Positions 39,148 through 48,937 are shown, numbered from the stretch's first letter. The stretch is DNA of 64,000 nt from JBOFFC01 sp051648405 (GCA_051648405.1 JBOFFC010000114.1:4250-68249); one strand, 5' to 3'. The notes: generated by a model not told the origin, from the letters alone. Translations and numbers: made by a program.

Positions 39148-41511
39148 CTAAACTCCGTCAGCCGCTTTGGTGCGCCCCAGGAACGCCGTCGAGAAGGCTA
39201 GCAGCATCGCAAAGATGACCATCGAGAGCGCGGCGCCGTAGCCGTACTGGTAGAGGTTGAAGACCGCTTTGTAGACGTAGCTCACGAGGATGTGCGTTTG
39301 GTTCGCCGGCTCGCCGCCGTTCGAGACCAGCCACACGACGTTCAGGTTGTTGAACGTCCAGACCGAACCGAGCACGATCGCCGGCAGCAGCACCGGCTTC
39401 AGCATCGGCACGGTGATGTGCCAGAACTGCTGCCAGCGCGACGCGCGGTCGATGCGGGCCGCCTCGTACATGTCCTGCGGGATCCCCTGCAGGCCCCCCA
39501 GCGTGATCACCATCATGAACGGGAACCCCAGCCAAACGTTCGTGATGATGCACGCCGCGAACGCGGGGCCCGCTTCGGTGAGCCAGTTCTCGGGGAGCAA
39601 CAACCACTGGCCGACCGACTCGGGGACCCAATCGAGGACCCACCGCCGCGTCCACTCGTTGACCGGCCGGACGAGTTGGTTCACGACGCCAAACTCAGGG
39701 TCGAACATCCCCCGCCAGGTCAGGGCCGTGATGTACGCCGGGACCGCCCAGGGGATCACCAGCAGCAAGCGGTAGACGCTCTTGCCACGGACCGGCCCGT
39801 TGAGCATCACGGCCAGGAACACGCCGATCGCGACGTGCAGCGCCACGTTCACCACGGTCCACACGAGGGTCTTCAGGAACACGCCCCAGAAGGCTTGCGA
39901 CTCCTTCCCGACGAACACGCTCGTGTAGTTCGACAGCCCCACCACCTGCCAGTCCTGGAACCGCTGCAGCGACATGTTCGAGAACGACAGCACGACGTTG
40001 TACGCCAGCGGGAAGACGACCGTCGCCACCAGGCAGAGCATCGTCGGCGCCGCGAGCCAGTACGCCAGGCTGTTCTGGGCGTAGTCACGCCTGACCGCAG
40101 CCAGCCACCGCCACATGCCCCACAGCATCGCCCCGACCGCCGCGACGCCGCCGCCGAGCACAATCCAGCGCGTTGCATCGGGCTCGACGCTGGTAGTGAG
40201 CGTGGCGATCTTCGACAGTGCGTCGCGCTGCATGACGGGGGTCGCTTCATCGGGGGTCTTGGTTCCCGCCATCAGCTCTTGGTACGGGGGCCGCATCGCG
40301 TCCCACACCGCGCGGATCTCGACCGAGGTCGGCATCGGCCGGCCGCGCTCGACCTGGGCGACCGAGGCGGCCATCGTCGGGTCGTTCTTCAGGAGCGGCG
40401 ACTCGCGCAGCGCCAGTCGCGACGGCAGGATCTTCTGCGCTTCGAGGAACCGCCGCTGCGTCTCCTCGGCAGTCAGGAATCGGATCAGCTCGCCGGCCAG
40501 CTCGCGGCGCTGGCCCTTCGCCGCGACGCTCAGCGCGTAGCCCTTGGGGGCGACCATCGGCGCCATCGGCTTGCCGGTCGCCGACACGTCGGGGAGTGGC
40601 GCCACCGCGGCGTCGATCCCGTCGGCGCCGAGGTACTTCACCCAGCTCCAGTCGCCGTCGATCAACATCGCGCTCTTGCCGGCGAGGAATAGCGACGCGG
40701 CGCCCTCGTAGTCGGCTGCCTGGGGGAGCACCTTGTGCTCGTTGCGCAGCGAGGCGACGAACGCGTACGCCTGGCGCGCCTGCGGTGTGTCGAGCGTCGG
40801 AACGAACTCGCCCCGCGCGGCGCGCTCGTCGTCGAACACCCAGGCGCCGTAGCCGGTGAGGAACGGCACTACGAAGAACGGCTCGGTGTAGTTCCACACC
40901 AACCCGTAACGCTCGGGCCGGCCGTCGCCGTCCTCGTCCACCGTGTTCTGCTTCGCCAGCGCGACGAGCTCGTCGGTCGTCGCCGGGGGGGCATCGATGA
41001 AGTCGCGGTTGTAAACGAGCGCCAGGTGGTTGCCGAACCGGTCGCCGACCATCAGCAGACGCTGGTCGGTCGCCCCCTCGCCACGCGGCGGGCCCGTGAC
41101 GAGCGCCTGCGTGTCGAACTCGTCCTGCGACGCGGGGTCGAACCACGGCGAGAGGTCCTGGACGGCGCCGATCTGGTCGTAGACGCCGATCGGGTCCGAG
41201 GGGCCGTAAACGATGTCGGGCCCGCGCCCGACGAGCACCGCCGACTCGAGTCCGCTGCGGAGCTCTTCGGTCTCCTTGTAGAGCACGCGGACCCGCACGC
41301 CGCGGTGCGCCTGCTCGAAGGCATCGACGCGTTCACGCAGGACGGCGCGGTCCTCGGGCCGCATCTGGTGCCACAGCGTGACGGTCCGCGGGTCGTCGCC
41401 GCCGCCACAGCCGCTGGCGATCGTCAGCAACCCGGCGACCAGCGCCGCGGCAACGCTGCCCGTCAGGCGGCGTACGTCGCCAGGCGACCGTCGGTCACTT
41501 GTCCGAGGCAA
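39148..41511 (-). CDS. Fused solute-binding protein and MalF-type permease
   Basis: This 787-residue single polypeptide combines two normally separate subunits. Residues 1-35 form a lipoprotein-like signal ending 'LLTIASGC' (Cys35). Residues ~40-420 are an extracellular solute-binding domain of the MalE class ('TVTLWHQMRPEDRAVLRERV', 'GKSAMLIDGDWSWVKYLG', 'MAPMVAPKGYALSV'). A helix at ~450-475 and five to six further helices form the MalF-type permease, with EAA loop 'YEAARIDRASRWQQFWHITV'. It should capture and import malto-oligosaccharides together with the MalG-type protein. TTG 41511 has AAGGA eight bases upstream and overlaps the amylase stop by 17 bases. No ATPase gene is adjacent. Confidence 0.9.
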   Translation of the reverse strand: MPRTSDRRSPGDVRRLTGSVAAALVAGLLTIASGCGGGDDPRTVTLWHQMRPEDRAVLRERVDAFEQAHRGVRVRVLYKETEELRSGLESAVLVGRGPDIVYGPSDPIGVYDQIGAVQDLSPWFDPASQDEFDTQALVTGPPRGEGATDQRLLMVGDRFGNHLALVYNRDFIDAPPATTDELVALAKQNTVDEDGDGRPERYGLVWNYTEPFFVVPFLTGYGAWVFDDERAARGEFVPTLDTPQARQAYAFVASLRNEHKVLPQAADYEGAASLFLAGKSAMLIDGDWSWVKYLGADGIDAAVAPLPDVSATGKPMAPMVAPKGYALSVAAKGQRRELAGELIRFLTAEETQRRFLEAQKILPSRLALRESPLLKNDPTMAASVAQVERGRPMPTSVEIRAVWDAMRPPYQELMAGTKTPDEATPVMQRDALSKIATLTTSVEPDATRWIVLGGGVAAVGAMLWGMWRWLAAVRRDYAQNSLAYWLAAPTMLCLVATVVFPLAYNVVLSFSNMSLQRFQDWQVVGLSNYTSVFVGKESQAFWGVFLKTLVWTVVNVALHVAIGVFLAVMLNGPVRGKSVYRLLLVIPWAVPAYITALTWRGMFDPEFGVVNQLVRPVNEWTRRWVLDWVPESVGQWLLLPENWLTEAGPAFAACIITNVWLGFPFMMVITLGGLQGIPQDMYEAARIDRASRWQQFWHITVPMLKPVLLPAIVLGSVWTFNNLNVVWLVSNGGEPANQTHILVSYVYKAVFNLYQYGYGAALSMVIFAMLLAFSTAFLGRTKAADGV

Positions 41512-43441
41512 GCTTCGCGTCCTTGCGCACCAGCACGGCCGCGTCGAGCGACGGCACCGTCACCCGCACGCGTCGCCCTTCGGCGGTGATTCGCACCTCT
41601 CCGTCCCCCGAGGCGGTGAACACCTCAGCGACCGCCGCGGCGCCCCCGGGCCCGGCGTCGATCGCGCCCGACCAGGGTTTGCTACCGCGGTTGAAGACAA
41701 CCCAAACGGTCTCGTCGGTGGTCGTGCGCTTCAGCACGAGGACCTGCGCTGTGTCGTCGGCGCCCGCTACGTGGAACGATCCGCGCCGCAACGCGGGATG
41801 GTCGCGCCGCAGCGTGTTCAGCGAGCGGTAGAACGAGTACAGGCCGTGGTCGAAGCCGACCTCGTCGGGCTCGCGCTCGCGCCCCAGGGGGTCGGCGGCC
41901 TGACGGTCGTGCCGCAGCTCGGGCCAGACCATCGGCTGGCGGTCGCACGGGTCGTCGGCGCCCCACATACCGGCCTCGGTCCCGTACAGCAGCATCGGAG
42001 CACCGACGGACGTCGCCTGCAGCACGCCCACCATTCGTTGCAAACGACGCTCGCCATCGTTCGGCTTGCGGACTTTGTAACGATCCCAGTTGCGCGGGCT
42101 CGCCCGCTCGCCGACGTCGTAGTCGAACCGGTCGGGCTGCAAGTAAGGCCGCTCGGCCGAGGCGTTGACGATCATCGACGCCACGCGGTCGGTGTCGTGC
42201 GAATCGATCAGGTTCTGCAGCGCGTAACGCGTCCCCTCGGGGTATTCGGTCATTCGCTCGGCGAGCATCCGCCCGGCGTCGCTCGCGGCGACCGTGCCGT
42301 CGATCAGGTAGCCCTTCGTCGGCCAAGCGAAGCCGTGGTAGTTCATCGTCGCCGAGAAGCCCCCCTCGGCGAGGAACTTGGCGGCGTCTTCCCAGTGCTC
42401 CGCGACGGTGTACGCCTCGGGATTCAGGTCGCGGACGTGCGCGTTCCAGTCGGCCCAGAAGCCCACGGGGACCTCGACCGCCACGTCGAGCCGCCAGCCG
42501 TCGATGCCGTCGGCCGGGTCGCCGTCGCCGTTGGGGTCCATCCACCGCGTCGTCGCGTCAAAGATGTACTTCTTCGGGCCCGGGTGGAGGTCGTCCCCGG
42601 CGTCGTTGTTCGCGAACTCGGGGAGGGTCATCACTCCCCACCAGCCCTTGTAGCGGAACTCGTCGCCGGGGGTCTTCGGGTCGTCGAAGCCCTGGACGAC
42701 GTACCAGTCCTTGTACGGGGACTTGGCCTGCTCTTTCAACAGGTTGTCGAACGCGAAGAAACCGCGCCCCGTGTGGTTGAACACTCCATCGACAACGACC
42801 CGGATGCCGCGCTCGTGGCACTCGGTGATCAGCTCGAGGAACAGTTGGTCGGCCTTGGTCCACTTCCACGTCGCCGGGTCGCTCGTCTCCTTCGCCATCA
42901 GGGCGAAGTCCCCGGCGGGGTCGGGCCCGAAGTGCGGATCGACGTGGTGGTAGGTGTTCCCGTCGTACTTGTGGAGCGACCGCGCGTAGAACACGGGGTT
43001 CAGGTAAAGGGCGTTTACCCCCAACTCCGACAAGTAGTCGAGCTTGTCGAGGATTCCCTGGAGGTCGCCGCCGTAGCGACGGTCGAAGACGCCGTCTTCG
43101 TAGAAGCTGGCGCCGCGGGATTGCTCCCACGGGGCGCGGGCGTACCAGTCGCCGGTCCACGGCGAAACGGTCCAGCTCTGCGGAACGTTCTCGGGGAACT
43201 CGAGCGACTCGCGCGTCGGGTCGTTGGACTCGTCCCCGTTGCGGAACCGCTCGGGGAAGAGCTGGTACCAGATGGCGTCGGCCGCCCAGTCGGGGACCAT
43301 CGACGCGGCGTCGTTCGTTTGCAGCGGGGCGGAGGTCGCCGCCGCGACACGCAGCTCGTCGGCGTGCGCCGCCGGGGCCCAAGGCCCCGGCGGCGTGAAC
43401 GCCAACATCGCTCCTAGCAGCAAAAGCCCCAATCGCTTCAT
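41495..43441 (-). CDS. Secreted GH13 alpha-amylase/cyclomaltodextrinase-like enzyme
   Basis: The 648-residue protein has a signal peptide (MKRLGLLLLGAMLAF, cleavage near AHA). The GH13 regions are complete: I 'VVVDGVFNHTG' (Asp218, His223), II 'DGWRLDVAVEV' (nucleophile Asp319), III 'YTVAEHWED' (acid/base Glu348), IV 'LIDSHDTDRV' (His415, Asp416). The segment 'WYQLFPERFRNGDESND' is typical of neopullulanase/cyclomaltodextrinase enzymes. A C-terminal beta domain follows (~560-648). It probably cuts malto-oligosaccharides in the periplasm for the coupled transporter, whose gene it overlaps by 17 bases. ATG 43441 gives the signal peptide; a GTG at 43498 would add a basic leader. Confidence 0.92.
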   Translation of the reverse strand: MKRLGLLLLGAMLAFTPPGPWAPAAHADELRVAAATSAPLQTNDAASMVPDWAADAIWYQLFPERFRNGDESNDPTRESLEFPENVPQSWTVSPWTGDWYARAPWEQSRGASFYEDGVFDRRYGGDLQGILDKLDYLSELGVNALYLNPVFYARSLHKYDGNTYHHVDPHFGPDPAGDFALMAKETSDPATWKWTKADQLFLELITECHERGIRVVVDGVFNHTGRGFFAFDNLLKEQAKSPYKDWYVVQGFDDPKTPGDEFRYKGWWGVMTLPEFANNDAGDDLHPGPKKYIFDATTRWMDPNGDGDPADGIDGWRLDVAVEVPVGFWADWNAHVRDLNPEAYTVAEHWEDAAKFLAEGGFSATMNYHGFAWPTKGYLIDGTVAASDAGRMLAERMTEYPEGTRYALQNLIDSHDTDRVASMIVNASAERPYLQPDRFDYDVGERASPRNWDRYKVRKPNDGERRLQRMVGVLQATSVGAPMLLYGTEAGMWGADDPCDRQPMVWPELRHDRQAADPLGREREPDEVGFDHGLYSFYRSLNTLRRDHPALRRGSFHVAGADDTAQVLVLKRTTTDETVWVVFNRGSKPWSGAIDAGPGGAAAVAEVFTASGDGEVRITAEGRRVRVTVPSLDAAVLVRKDAKLASDK

Positions 43442-43498
43442 TCCGGTCAGCCCAATCGGGGGTTCGTGCCTGCTAGGGAATCGAGTCATAAGTCTCAC

Positions 43499-45016
43499 TT
43501 AGCGACGGCGAACACCCCCCGCGGCCATCAACGACAGACTCGCCAGGAGCAGCGCCGTCGGCTCGGGGATCGACGTGCTGCCACTGCCGGCGATCGTCAC
43601 GAACTGGTTGCCGGGGATGTCGTTCATCGTGAAGAGCGCCGGTCCGAAGACGTCGGCGAAAAGCGCCCGACCGAGGTTCCCGCGGCCAAGGCCGAGGCCG
43701 ACGTCCCCCAGGTTGCCGGCGCCACTGAGCTGGTTCGCGAGGAAGTCGTGGCCGCCACCGTTGACGAACGCCAACAGCTTGATGTCGCCGGTCGGGCTTC
43801 CCAGCGCCGAGAGGGGGATGCTGAACTCGATGCCGGTGGTCGATGTGGCGAGGTCGTCCTCACCGGGGACGATCGCAAACGGGTCGGGGTCGGTCGCCGT
43901 CGAGCCGCTCCCCTTGACGCCGGTGATCCCGCTGTTGTCGATCGCCATCCGCAGGTCGATCGTGTTCTCGAAGAAGCGGTGGTTGCTGCCGTTGTTGGTC
44001 TCGTCGCTCGCGGGGCGGAGGACGAACTCCAGCTCTTCGGCGGCGCAGCCGTCGCCGTCGTCGTTCGTGCAGCCGCCGGCGCCAAGGGCGTAGCTGCGGT
44101 CCACGAGCTGACCCTGGGCGAGCCCGGGGAGCGCGACGTTCCGCGCGACCTGAGCCGACGAGTTGAAGTCTCCGCTCGCCAAGAACTCGGGGCCGGTCAG
44201 GCTGGCGTTCGCGCCGTAGTTGGTCACCCAGTTGTCGTAATCGACCTGGGTCACACCGTCCTTGCCGTTGCCGTCGCCAGGGGGGGCGATGCCGGTCGCG
44301 CCGAGGTTGTCACGCCACACGGTGTAGTCGGCGGCGTTGACCACGCCGTCGCTGTTGTAGTCCATCGGGTTGCGAAGGACGTTCGGCTTGCCCTGGGGCG
44401 AGTACTGGACACCGGCGCGGACTACCTGGCCCGCCGCGCCCTGCGTCAGGTCGGCGTAGTGGGCGCTAAAGCCCCAGAAGTTTTGCCGCGCCTCGTTGGG
44501 GTCGATCGCTCCGCCGCCGGTGTCACGGGCGTTCACGTTCTCCTGGCCGTTGCTGAAGGTCAGGTAGCGGTCGGCGTTGAAGCCGGTGTCGAACGTCAAG
44601 CCGTCCATCCGCTGCAGCGCGCCACCGGTGATCGGCACCGTGGGGTCGGTCTGGCCGCAGCAGAAGGCATCGACGCTCGTCGGCAGGGCGGTCCCGGTCA
44701 GCGTGTTCACGCCCCCGGCCACGCTGTCGATAAAGACCTCGATCTTGTTGAAGTTCGACTCGAGGTTGCCCGTGATCATCACGTGCAAACGCCCGCCAGA
44801 AACCCGACCGAACACCTGGTTGATCTCCGAGCCGCCGTTGGTGGTGCGCCACGGGTCGGGGTTGTTGTTGTCGCCGAACTGCGTCCGCGTGTTTTGCGTC
44901 GACAGCGCAGCGCCGTAGAACGCCGTGTCGCCCGTAACGCTGCCGTCGATCACCGGTTGGGCGTTCGCGGTTGTCGTCGCCATTACGGCCAGGGCCGTCA
45001 CTAGGAGTCGCTTCAT
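43499..45016 (-). CDS. PEP-CTERM protein with internal dockerin-like EF-hands
   Basis: The 505-residue protein has a signal peptide (cleavage after ANA). An N-terminal domain begins 'QPVIDGSVTGDTAFYGAAL' and contains 'GGRLHVMITGNLESNFNKIE', matching the protein at 50330-51214. Two dockerin-like EF-hand loops lie at ~220-265 ('DYNSDGVVNAADYTVWRDNL', 'DGNGKDGVTQVDYDNWVTNY'), inserted within the domain, followed by the domain's second half ('LLAFVNGGGHDFLANQLSG'). The C-terminus is 'SIPEPTALLLASLSLMAAGG' plus VRRR. No catalytic motif is visible. Flanked by two GH13 genes, it may bind starch at the surface; this is inferred from position and from a CBM9/DOMON-like 'DGxxD..Y' start. Confidence 0.85.
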   Translation of the reverse strand: MKRLLVTALAVMATTTANAQPVIDGSVTGDTAFYGAALSTQNTRTQFGDNNNPDPWRTTNGGSEINQVFGRVSGGRLHVMITGNLESNFNKIEVFIDSVAGGVNTLTGTALPTSVDAFCCGQTDPTVPITGGALQRMDGLTFDTGFNADRYLTFSNGQENVNARDTGGGAIDPNEARQNFWGFSAHYADLTQGAAGQVVRAGVQYSPQGKPNVLRNPMDYNSDGVVNAADYTVWRDNLGATGIAPPGDGNGKDGVTQVDYDNWVTNYGANASLTGPEFLASGDFNSSAQVARNVALPGLAQGQLVDRSYALGAGGCTNDDGDGCAAEELEFVLRPASDETNNGSNHRFFENTIDLRMAIDNSGITGVKGSGSTATDPDPFAIVPGEDDLATSTTGIEFSIPLSALGSPTGDIKLLAFVNGGGHDFLANQLSGAGNLGDVGLGLGRGNLGRALFADVFGPALFTMNDIPGNQFVTIAGSGSTSIPEPTALLLASLSLMAAGGVRRR

Positions 45017-45104
45017 CGGGGGAGGTCCTCCGCCAGGGGGGGGAAAGAAGGCTGCTTAACGAGGTGTCAGCTCAAGAAACAAGGTGGTATCGGGAGAATT
45101 CTGC

Positions 45105-48100
45105 TCAGTCCGGTCGCCGCCGCACGGTCGCCAGCGTCGCGATCAAGCCGATCGCGAGCGCCGTCGGCTCAGGGACTGCCGTGGAGACGCCGGCCCCGTA
45201 GGCGCCGCGGGCGAAGCCGTAGGCCGACGCCCACACGCCGTAGTCGGCCGTATCGACGTCGCCGTCGAAGTCCGTGTCGGCGGCCAGGGCGGCAGTCCCC
45301 TCGGCGTCGCGCCACAGGGTGTAGTCGGCCGCGTTCACGACGCCGTCGAGGTTCATGTCGCCGGCGACCGTGCGCACCAGGCTCGTCACTAGCAACTGCG
45401 CGTCGGCCGCGTTGGTGGCCCCGTCGAGGTTCACGTCGAACCGCCAGTTGCTCGAGCCCAGGTTCGCGTACAGCGCCGCGAGGTCGGCCTCGTTCACCGC
45501 GCTGTCTTGGTTCAGGTCTGCGCGACGCAGCAAGGCGGCCGAGTACTCGTTGAGCACGGCCTGCGAAGCGGCGCCGCTCACCAGCAGCGGCCCCAGGGCG
45601 ATCAGGTCGCGCGTATCGACGAGGCCGTCGGCCGTCGCGTCGGCAGTCGCCCGGAACACGCTGTTCTGGCTGTAGAGGACCGACTCGAAGCCGTTCGCTC
45701 CCGAGATGTCCGCGACTTCGAACTGGTTGTTCGCGTTCGTGTCGCCGATGCCGCGGCCGCGGTTGGTGACCGTGTACTGGCCGGCGAGGCGCTGGACGTT
45801 CGTGTTGCCGCTCGGCTCGATCGTCACCACGGTCACCACGTGGTTCCCCTCGGTGATATTGGTGTAGCCGAAGATGAACTGGTCGCGATCGTACGAACCC
45901 ATGCGGTTTTGGCCGGCCTGCGCCTGCGCGATGATCGACGCCTCGCTGGTGGTCGCCGGCAAGTCGATGAACACGTGCACGGCGCTCGCCGTGGCGTCGG
46001 TCGAGCGGACGATCAGGTCGCGGTTGTTGGGGTTCCCCGGGTCGCTGGCGAAGGGATCGAAACTCACGACCGCCGACACGGGCTTGAAGCGATCGACGTA
46101 GACCACTTCGCGGAAGTCGGTGAACACCGCCGGGCCGCCGTCGCCGCCGGTCGCCGCATCGCGGTGACGGAACACCCGGCCGGTGATGTAGTGGCGTCCT
46201 TCGGCCAGTTGCGTGGCGTCGATCGTCTGCTCGTAGAGGCCGTTGCCCGTCGCCGACCCGTACCCGGGCTGGTTGATGCCGCTGAACGCCTCGAACCCGT
46301 ACGACACGGTCCCCGGCGTGACGTTATCGACCACGTTGTTCCCGTTGACGTCGATCCCGCCGTTCACCATCAGCTGCGCAAGGTCGCCGTCGGCGTGCGT
46401 GTCGCGGATCGAACCGAGCAGGTTCACCGCGTTGGTTTCGATGCGGACCTTGAACGTGTTCTGCGTGACGATCGGCAGGCTGTCGAGCCGCGTCCGGCCG
46501 TTGACGAAGTCGTCCGACTGACCGTTCGGCGCCCCCTGCCCCGGTACGGGCGTCGAGCCCGCGATCACGCTCGTGATCGTCGCGCCGCTCGCGTCGGTGA
46601 TCCGCATCTGCCCCTGCGGGCCCGACACGCCGTACACCAAGTAGCCCGACCGGTGGTCGTTCACCACCCCGCCAGTAGTCGTGGACTTGTTGCGCGGGGC
46701 ACGCAGATCGACCGTCCCGTCTGGCTTGACGATCAGGACCGAGGGGAGGTCGCCGTTGGGGTCGATGAACGCGTCCTCGGCGTTGCCCGTAAGCTCGACA
46801 AGCGGCGTCCCCGGCGCGAACGCGGTCTGCACCGTGCGCGAGTCGAAGCCGCTGTCGCCGCGGTTGTTGAGCACCACCAGGGCCGACTTCTCTCGCTCGT
46901 AAATCAGCAGCTCCTTCTCCGAGCCCCCCGGCGTGCGGTCGAGGTAGTTGCCGCGGCCGTGGCTGTTGCGCAGGTTCACCAGCGTCGTGATCGCGTCGCC
47001 GTAGATCCCCCCAAGGGCGTCGTTGCGGCCGTTCTGCGGGAAGCTCCGCCCCTCGCCGAACTGCTTGGCGTTCATGTAGACGATCGCCTCGCCCGGCCGC
47101 ATCAGCAGGTAGGCGTGGGCGACGCTGTTCAGGTGGGCCGGCCCCTCGTCGTGGCTCTGAGCAAAAGCGACCCCCTGGCTGCCGTTGTTCGCGAAGCCGT
47201 CGTTGGCGTCGATGCTCGCGTTCTTCACGTTCCGCCAGTCGTTCACGAGTCCGTTCGACGACAAGTTCGCCTTGATCGCCCCGAACAGGTTGAAGTCGAG
47301 CGCGTCGCGATTGCCGCCGACCTGGCCCAGGTCCGCGTTGTTGATGTCCTTGCGGATGTAGGGCTGAAGGTTCGCCGGCGTGTCGTAGCCCGTCTCGAGG
47401 AACGTGAAGGGGTGCTTGGGGCTGCCGTCGAGGTACGTGTCCTTCTCCGCCCGGAACACGGCCTGGTCGAAGTAGTTCAGCACCCAGCGCGGGAAGTGGC
47501 GGGCGGCGTCGATGCGGAAGCCATCGACCCCCACCTCTTGGATCATCCAGCGGGCGTTCCGCATGATCAGACCGAGCGCGTTCTCCGTGACCGGGTCGCC
47601 CGACAGCGGCGTCGTGGTGTTGAAGTCGTAGAGCGTGACGTTCTGGTTGTTGCGCGCGTCGAAGACCGTCGTCCCCCCCAACCCTTGGTCGGGGTAGAGC
47701 CGCGCGTTGCTCTCGTTCGGGACGTTCTGGGCCGAACGCCCGAAGGCGCCCGCCGTGCCCGCCGGGATGTTCAGCGGGTTGCCGGCCGTCGTCGGGTGGC
47801 GGATGAACTGGTGGTTCGTGGTCTGGTCGATGTCGATCAGCCCGGCGAGGCGGAAGTTCTCTTCTCCCGACTCGAAGGCGCCGTTGAAGTCCCCATCGAC
47901 CGCCCCCGGCAACTGCAGCGCGAAGCCCGGGTAGCCCCCCCCCTGCTGGAAGGTAACGTCGTCGGCGGTGGTCGCCGTGCCGCGCGTATCGACCGTCGCC
48001 AGATCGGCGAAGCCGTTGTGGTTGGGGATGAAGTCGGTGTGGACGGTCATCCCCGCCCGGTGCGCGTTGTTGATGAGCGTCTTGAGGCCCTTCTCGGTGC

Positions 48101-48395
48101 CGTAGAGCGTCTCGCTGCGAGGCGAACCGAGGTCGAAGCGGTCGAACACGTCGTACCCGACCGACAGGCCGCCGGTCTCGGCCTTCGCCGGCGGCGGCAG
48201 CCAAAGCCGCCCGTACCCAGCGACAAACGCGTCGGCCAGCCGGTCCTCGTAGTCGGCCCACTTGAGCTCGTAGACCTGCAAGATCGCGGCGTTCGACGTG
48301 TTCTGCGCGGACGCGCTCACGCAACTCAGCGCGAGCCCCAGCGCGAGAGCGACTCGCGACGACGTGTTGACGACATAATTCAAAGGAGTGACCAA
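45105..48395 (-). CDS. Large secreted GH13 alpha-amylase with dockerin-like repeats and PEP-CTERM tail
   Basis: The 1096-residue protein has a signal peptide (cleavage after ASA, ~30). The catalytic barrel (~35-500) has region I 'VHTDFIPNHNG' (Asp121, His126), II 'DGFRIDAARH' (nucleophile Asp296), III 'FLETGY' (Glu334) and IV 'FAQSHDEGPA' (His415, Asp416). Beta-sandwich domains follow to ~860. Then come five or six EF-hand/dockerin-like loops (e.g. 'DLNQDSAVNEADLAALYANL', 'DMNLDGVVNAADYTLWRDAE', 'DTDFDGDVDTADYGVWASAY') and the tail 'AVPEPTALAIGLIATLATVR', RRPD. It should break down extracellular starch while sorted to the surface. The start at 48395 is a TTG with no clear ribosome site, so the first residues are uncertain. 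Confidence 0.92.
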   Translation of the reverse strand: MVTPLNYVVNTSSRVALALGLALSCVSASAQNTSNAAILQVYELKWADYEDRLADAFVAGYGRLWLPPPAKAETGGLSVGYDVFDRFDLGSPRSETLYGTEKGLKTLINNAHRAGMTVHTDFIPNHNGFADLATVDTRGTATTADDVTFQQGGGYPGFALQLPGAVDGDFNGAFESGEENFRLAGLIDIDQTTNHQFIRHPTTAGNPLNIPAGTAGAFGRSAQNVPNESNARLYPDQGLGGTTVFDARNNQNVTLYDFNTTTPLSGDPVTENALGLIMRNARWMIQEVGVDGFRIDAARHFPRWVLNYFDQAVFRAEKDTYLDGSPKHPFTFLETGYDTPANLQPYIRKDINNADLGQVGGNRDALDFNLFGAIKANLSSNGLVNDWRNVKNASIDANDGFANNGSQGVAFAQSHDEGPAHLNSVAHAYLLMRPGEAIVYMNAKQFGEGRSFPQNGRNDALGGIYGDAITTLVNLRNSHGRGNYLDRTPGGSEKELLIYEREKSALVVLNNRGDSGFDSRTVQTAFAPGTPLVELTGNAEDAFIDPNGDLPSVLIVKPDGTVDLRAPRNKSTTTGGVVNDHRSGYLVYGVSGPQGQMRITDASGATITSVIAGSTPVPGQGAPNGQSDDFVNGRTRLDSLPIVTQNTFKVRIETNAVNLLGSIRDTHADGDLAQLMVNGGIDVNGNNVVDNVTPGTVSYGFEAFSGINQPGYGSATGNGLYEQTIDATQLAEGRHYITGRVFRHRDAATGGDGGPAVFTDFREVVYVDRFKPVSAVVSFDPFASDPGNPNNRDLIVRSTDATASAVHVFIDLPATTSEASIIAQAQAGQNRMGSYDRDQFIFGYTNITEGNHVVTVVTIEPSGNTNVQRLAGQYTVTNRGRGIGDTNANNQFEVADISGANGFESVLYSQNSVFRATADATADGLVDTRDLIALGPLLVSGAASQAVLNEYSAALLRRADLNQDSAVNEADLAALYANLGSSNWRFDVNLDGATNAADAQLLVTSLVRTVAGDMNLDGVVNAADYTLWRDAEGTAALAADTDFDGDVDTADYGVWASAYGFARGAYGAGVSTAVPEPTALAIGLIATLATVRRRPD

Positions 48396-48460
48396 TCAGG
48401 TGCTTGTCTGTTCCACGCCGCTGGCGCCTAGCGCTGTCAGCATTCCGCTTTCAGCCAGCT

Positions 48461-48487
48461 TCTCTCGCCTCTCGCCTCTTACCTCTT
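48461..48487. repeat. 'CTCGCCTCT' word repeat at the 3' end of the mini-lipoprotein gene
   Basis: Near-tandem tctcgcc/tctcgcc/tcttacc words overlap the stop codon of the minus-strand lipoprotein gene. The same word class occurs at 50207-50242 and inside ileS (29990-30020). Confidence 0.5.
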
Positions 48488-48937
48488 CCTTCGCTTGCTC
48501 GGATCAACCCACCCCGCGGGGGGGGTCGAGTTCAACTCGAAGTCGTGCGCGTTGCTGCCGGGCTCGACGGTGATCGTCAGGCCGGAGGTGTCGGTCGAGC
48601 CGTACCACTCGGGGGTCAGTCGCTTCCCGGGTGGGGGCGGACCGCCGTTCTTGCCGTAGAGGGAAGCCGACTTCTCAACCGCAAACACCGTAACGGCATA
48701 CTGACCCGACGAAACTCCCAGCTCGCGGCCAGTCTTCACTTTGTAGCTGCCAGAGCCGTCGATAGACCCCGATGCCGAGGCGCCGCTTTCGCTCATCGGT
48801 TGTAGCGCGACGGTTCCGGTTGGCAGCGCCGCCCCGTCTAGGGTTACGGTTCCCGAAAGCGATGCGTCGTACTTGCCACCGCAGCCTACGCATGCGAGAG
48901 CGACGAGCGCGACGAGCGCGCGTGCCTTGATACGCAT
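48479..48937 (-). CDS. Small lipoprotein with carboxypeptidase-regulatory-like beta domain
   Basis: The 152-residue protein has a lipoprotein signal 'ALVALVALACVGCGGKYDAS' (lipobox ACVGC with Val-Gly before the Cys) and a beta domain with 'LSGTVTLDGAALPTGTVALQ', 'GSGSYKVKTGRELGVSSGQY' and 'PPGKRLTPEWYGSTDTSGLT', typical of the carboxypeptidase-regulatory-like lipoproteins that follow DUF1559 genes in planctomycetes. Such proteins have no known catalytic role. ATG 48937 is chosen, with GGA about nine bases upstream; ATG 48946 is possible. It lies 79 bases downstream of the DUF1559 gene, probably co-transcribed. Confidence 0.8.
   Translation of the reverse strand: MRIKARALVALVALACVGCGGKYDASLSGTVTLDGAALPTGTVALQPMSESGASASGSIDGSGSYKVKTGRELGVSSGQYAVTVFAVEKSASLYGKNGGPPPPGKRLTPEWYGSTDTSGLTITVEPGSNAHDFELNSTPPAGWVDPSKRRKR

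Noticed and set aside
45507..48431. Very long open frame on the plus strand opposite the large amylase gene
   Set aside because: It mirrors the amylase codons and has Arg/Val/Asp-rich, motif-free sequence. In high-GC DNA the antisense frame of a real gene stays open; the amylase frame has complete GH13 motifs, a signal peptide and a PEP-CTERM tail.
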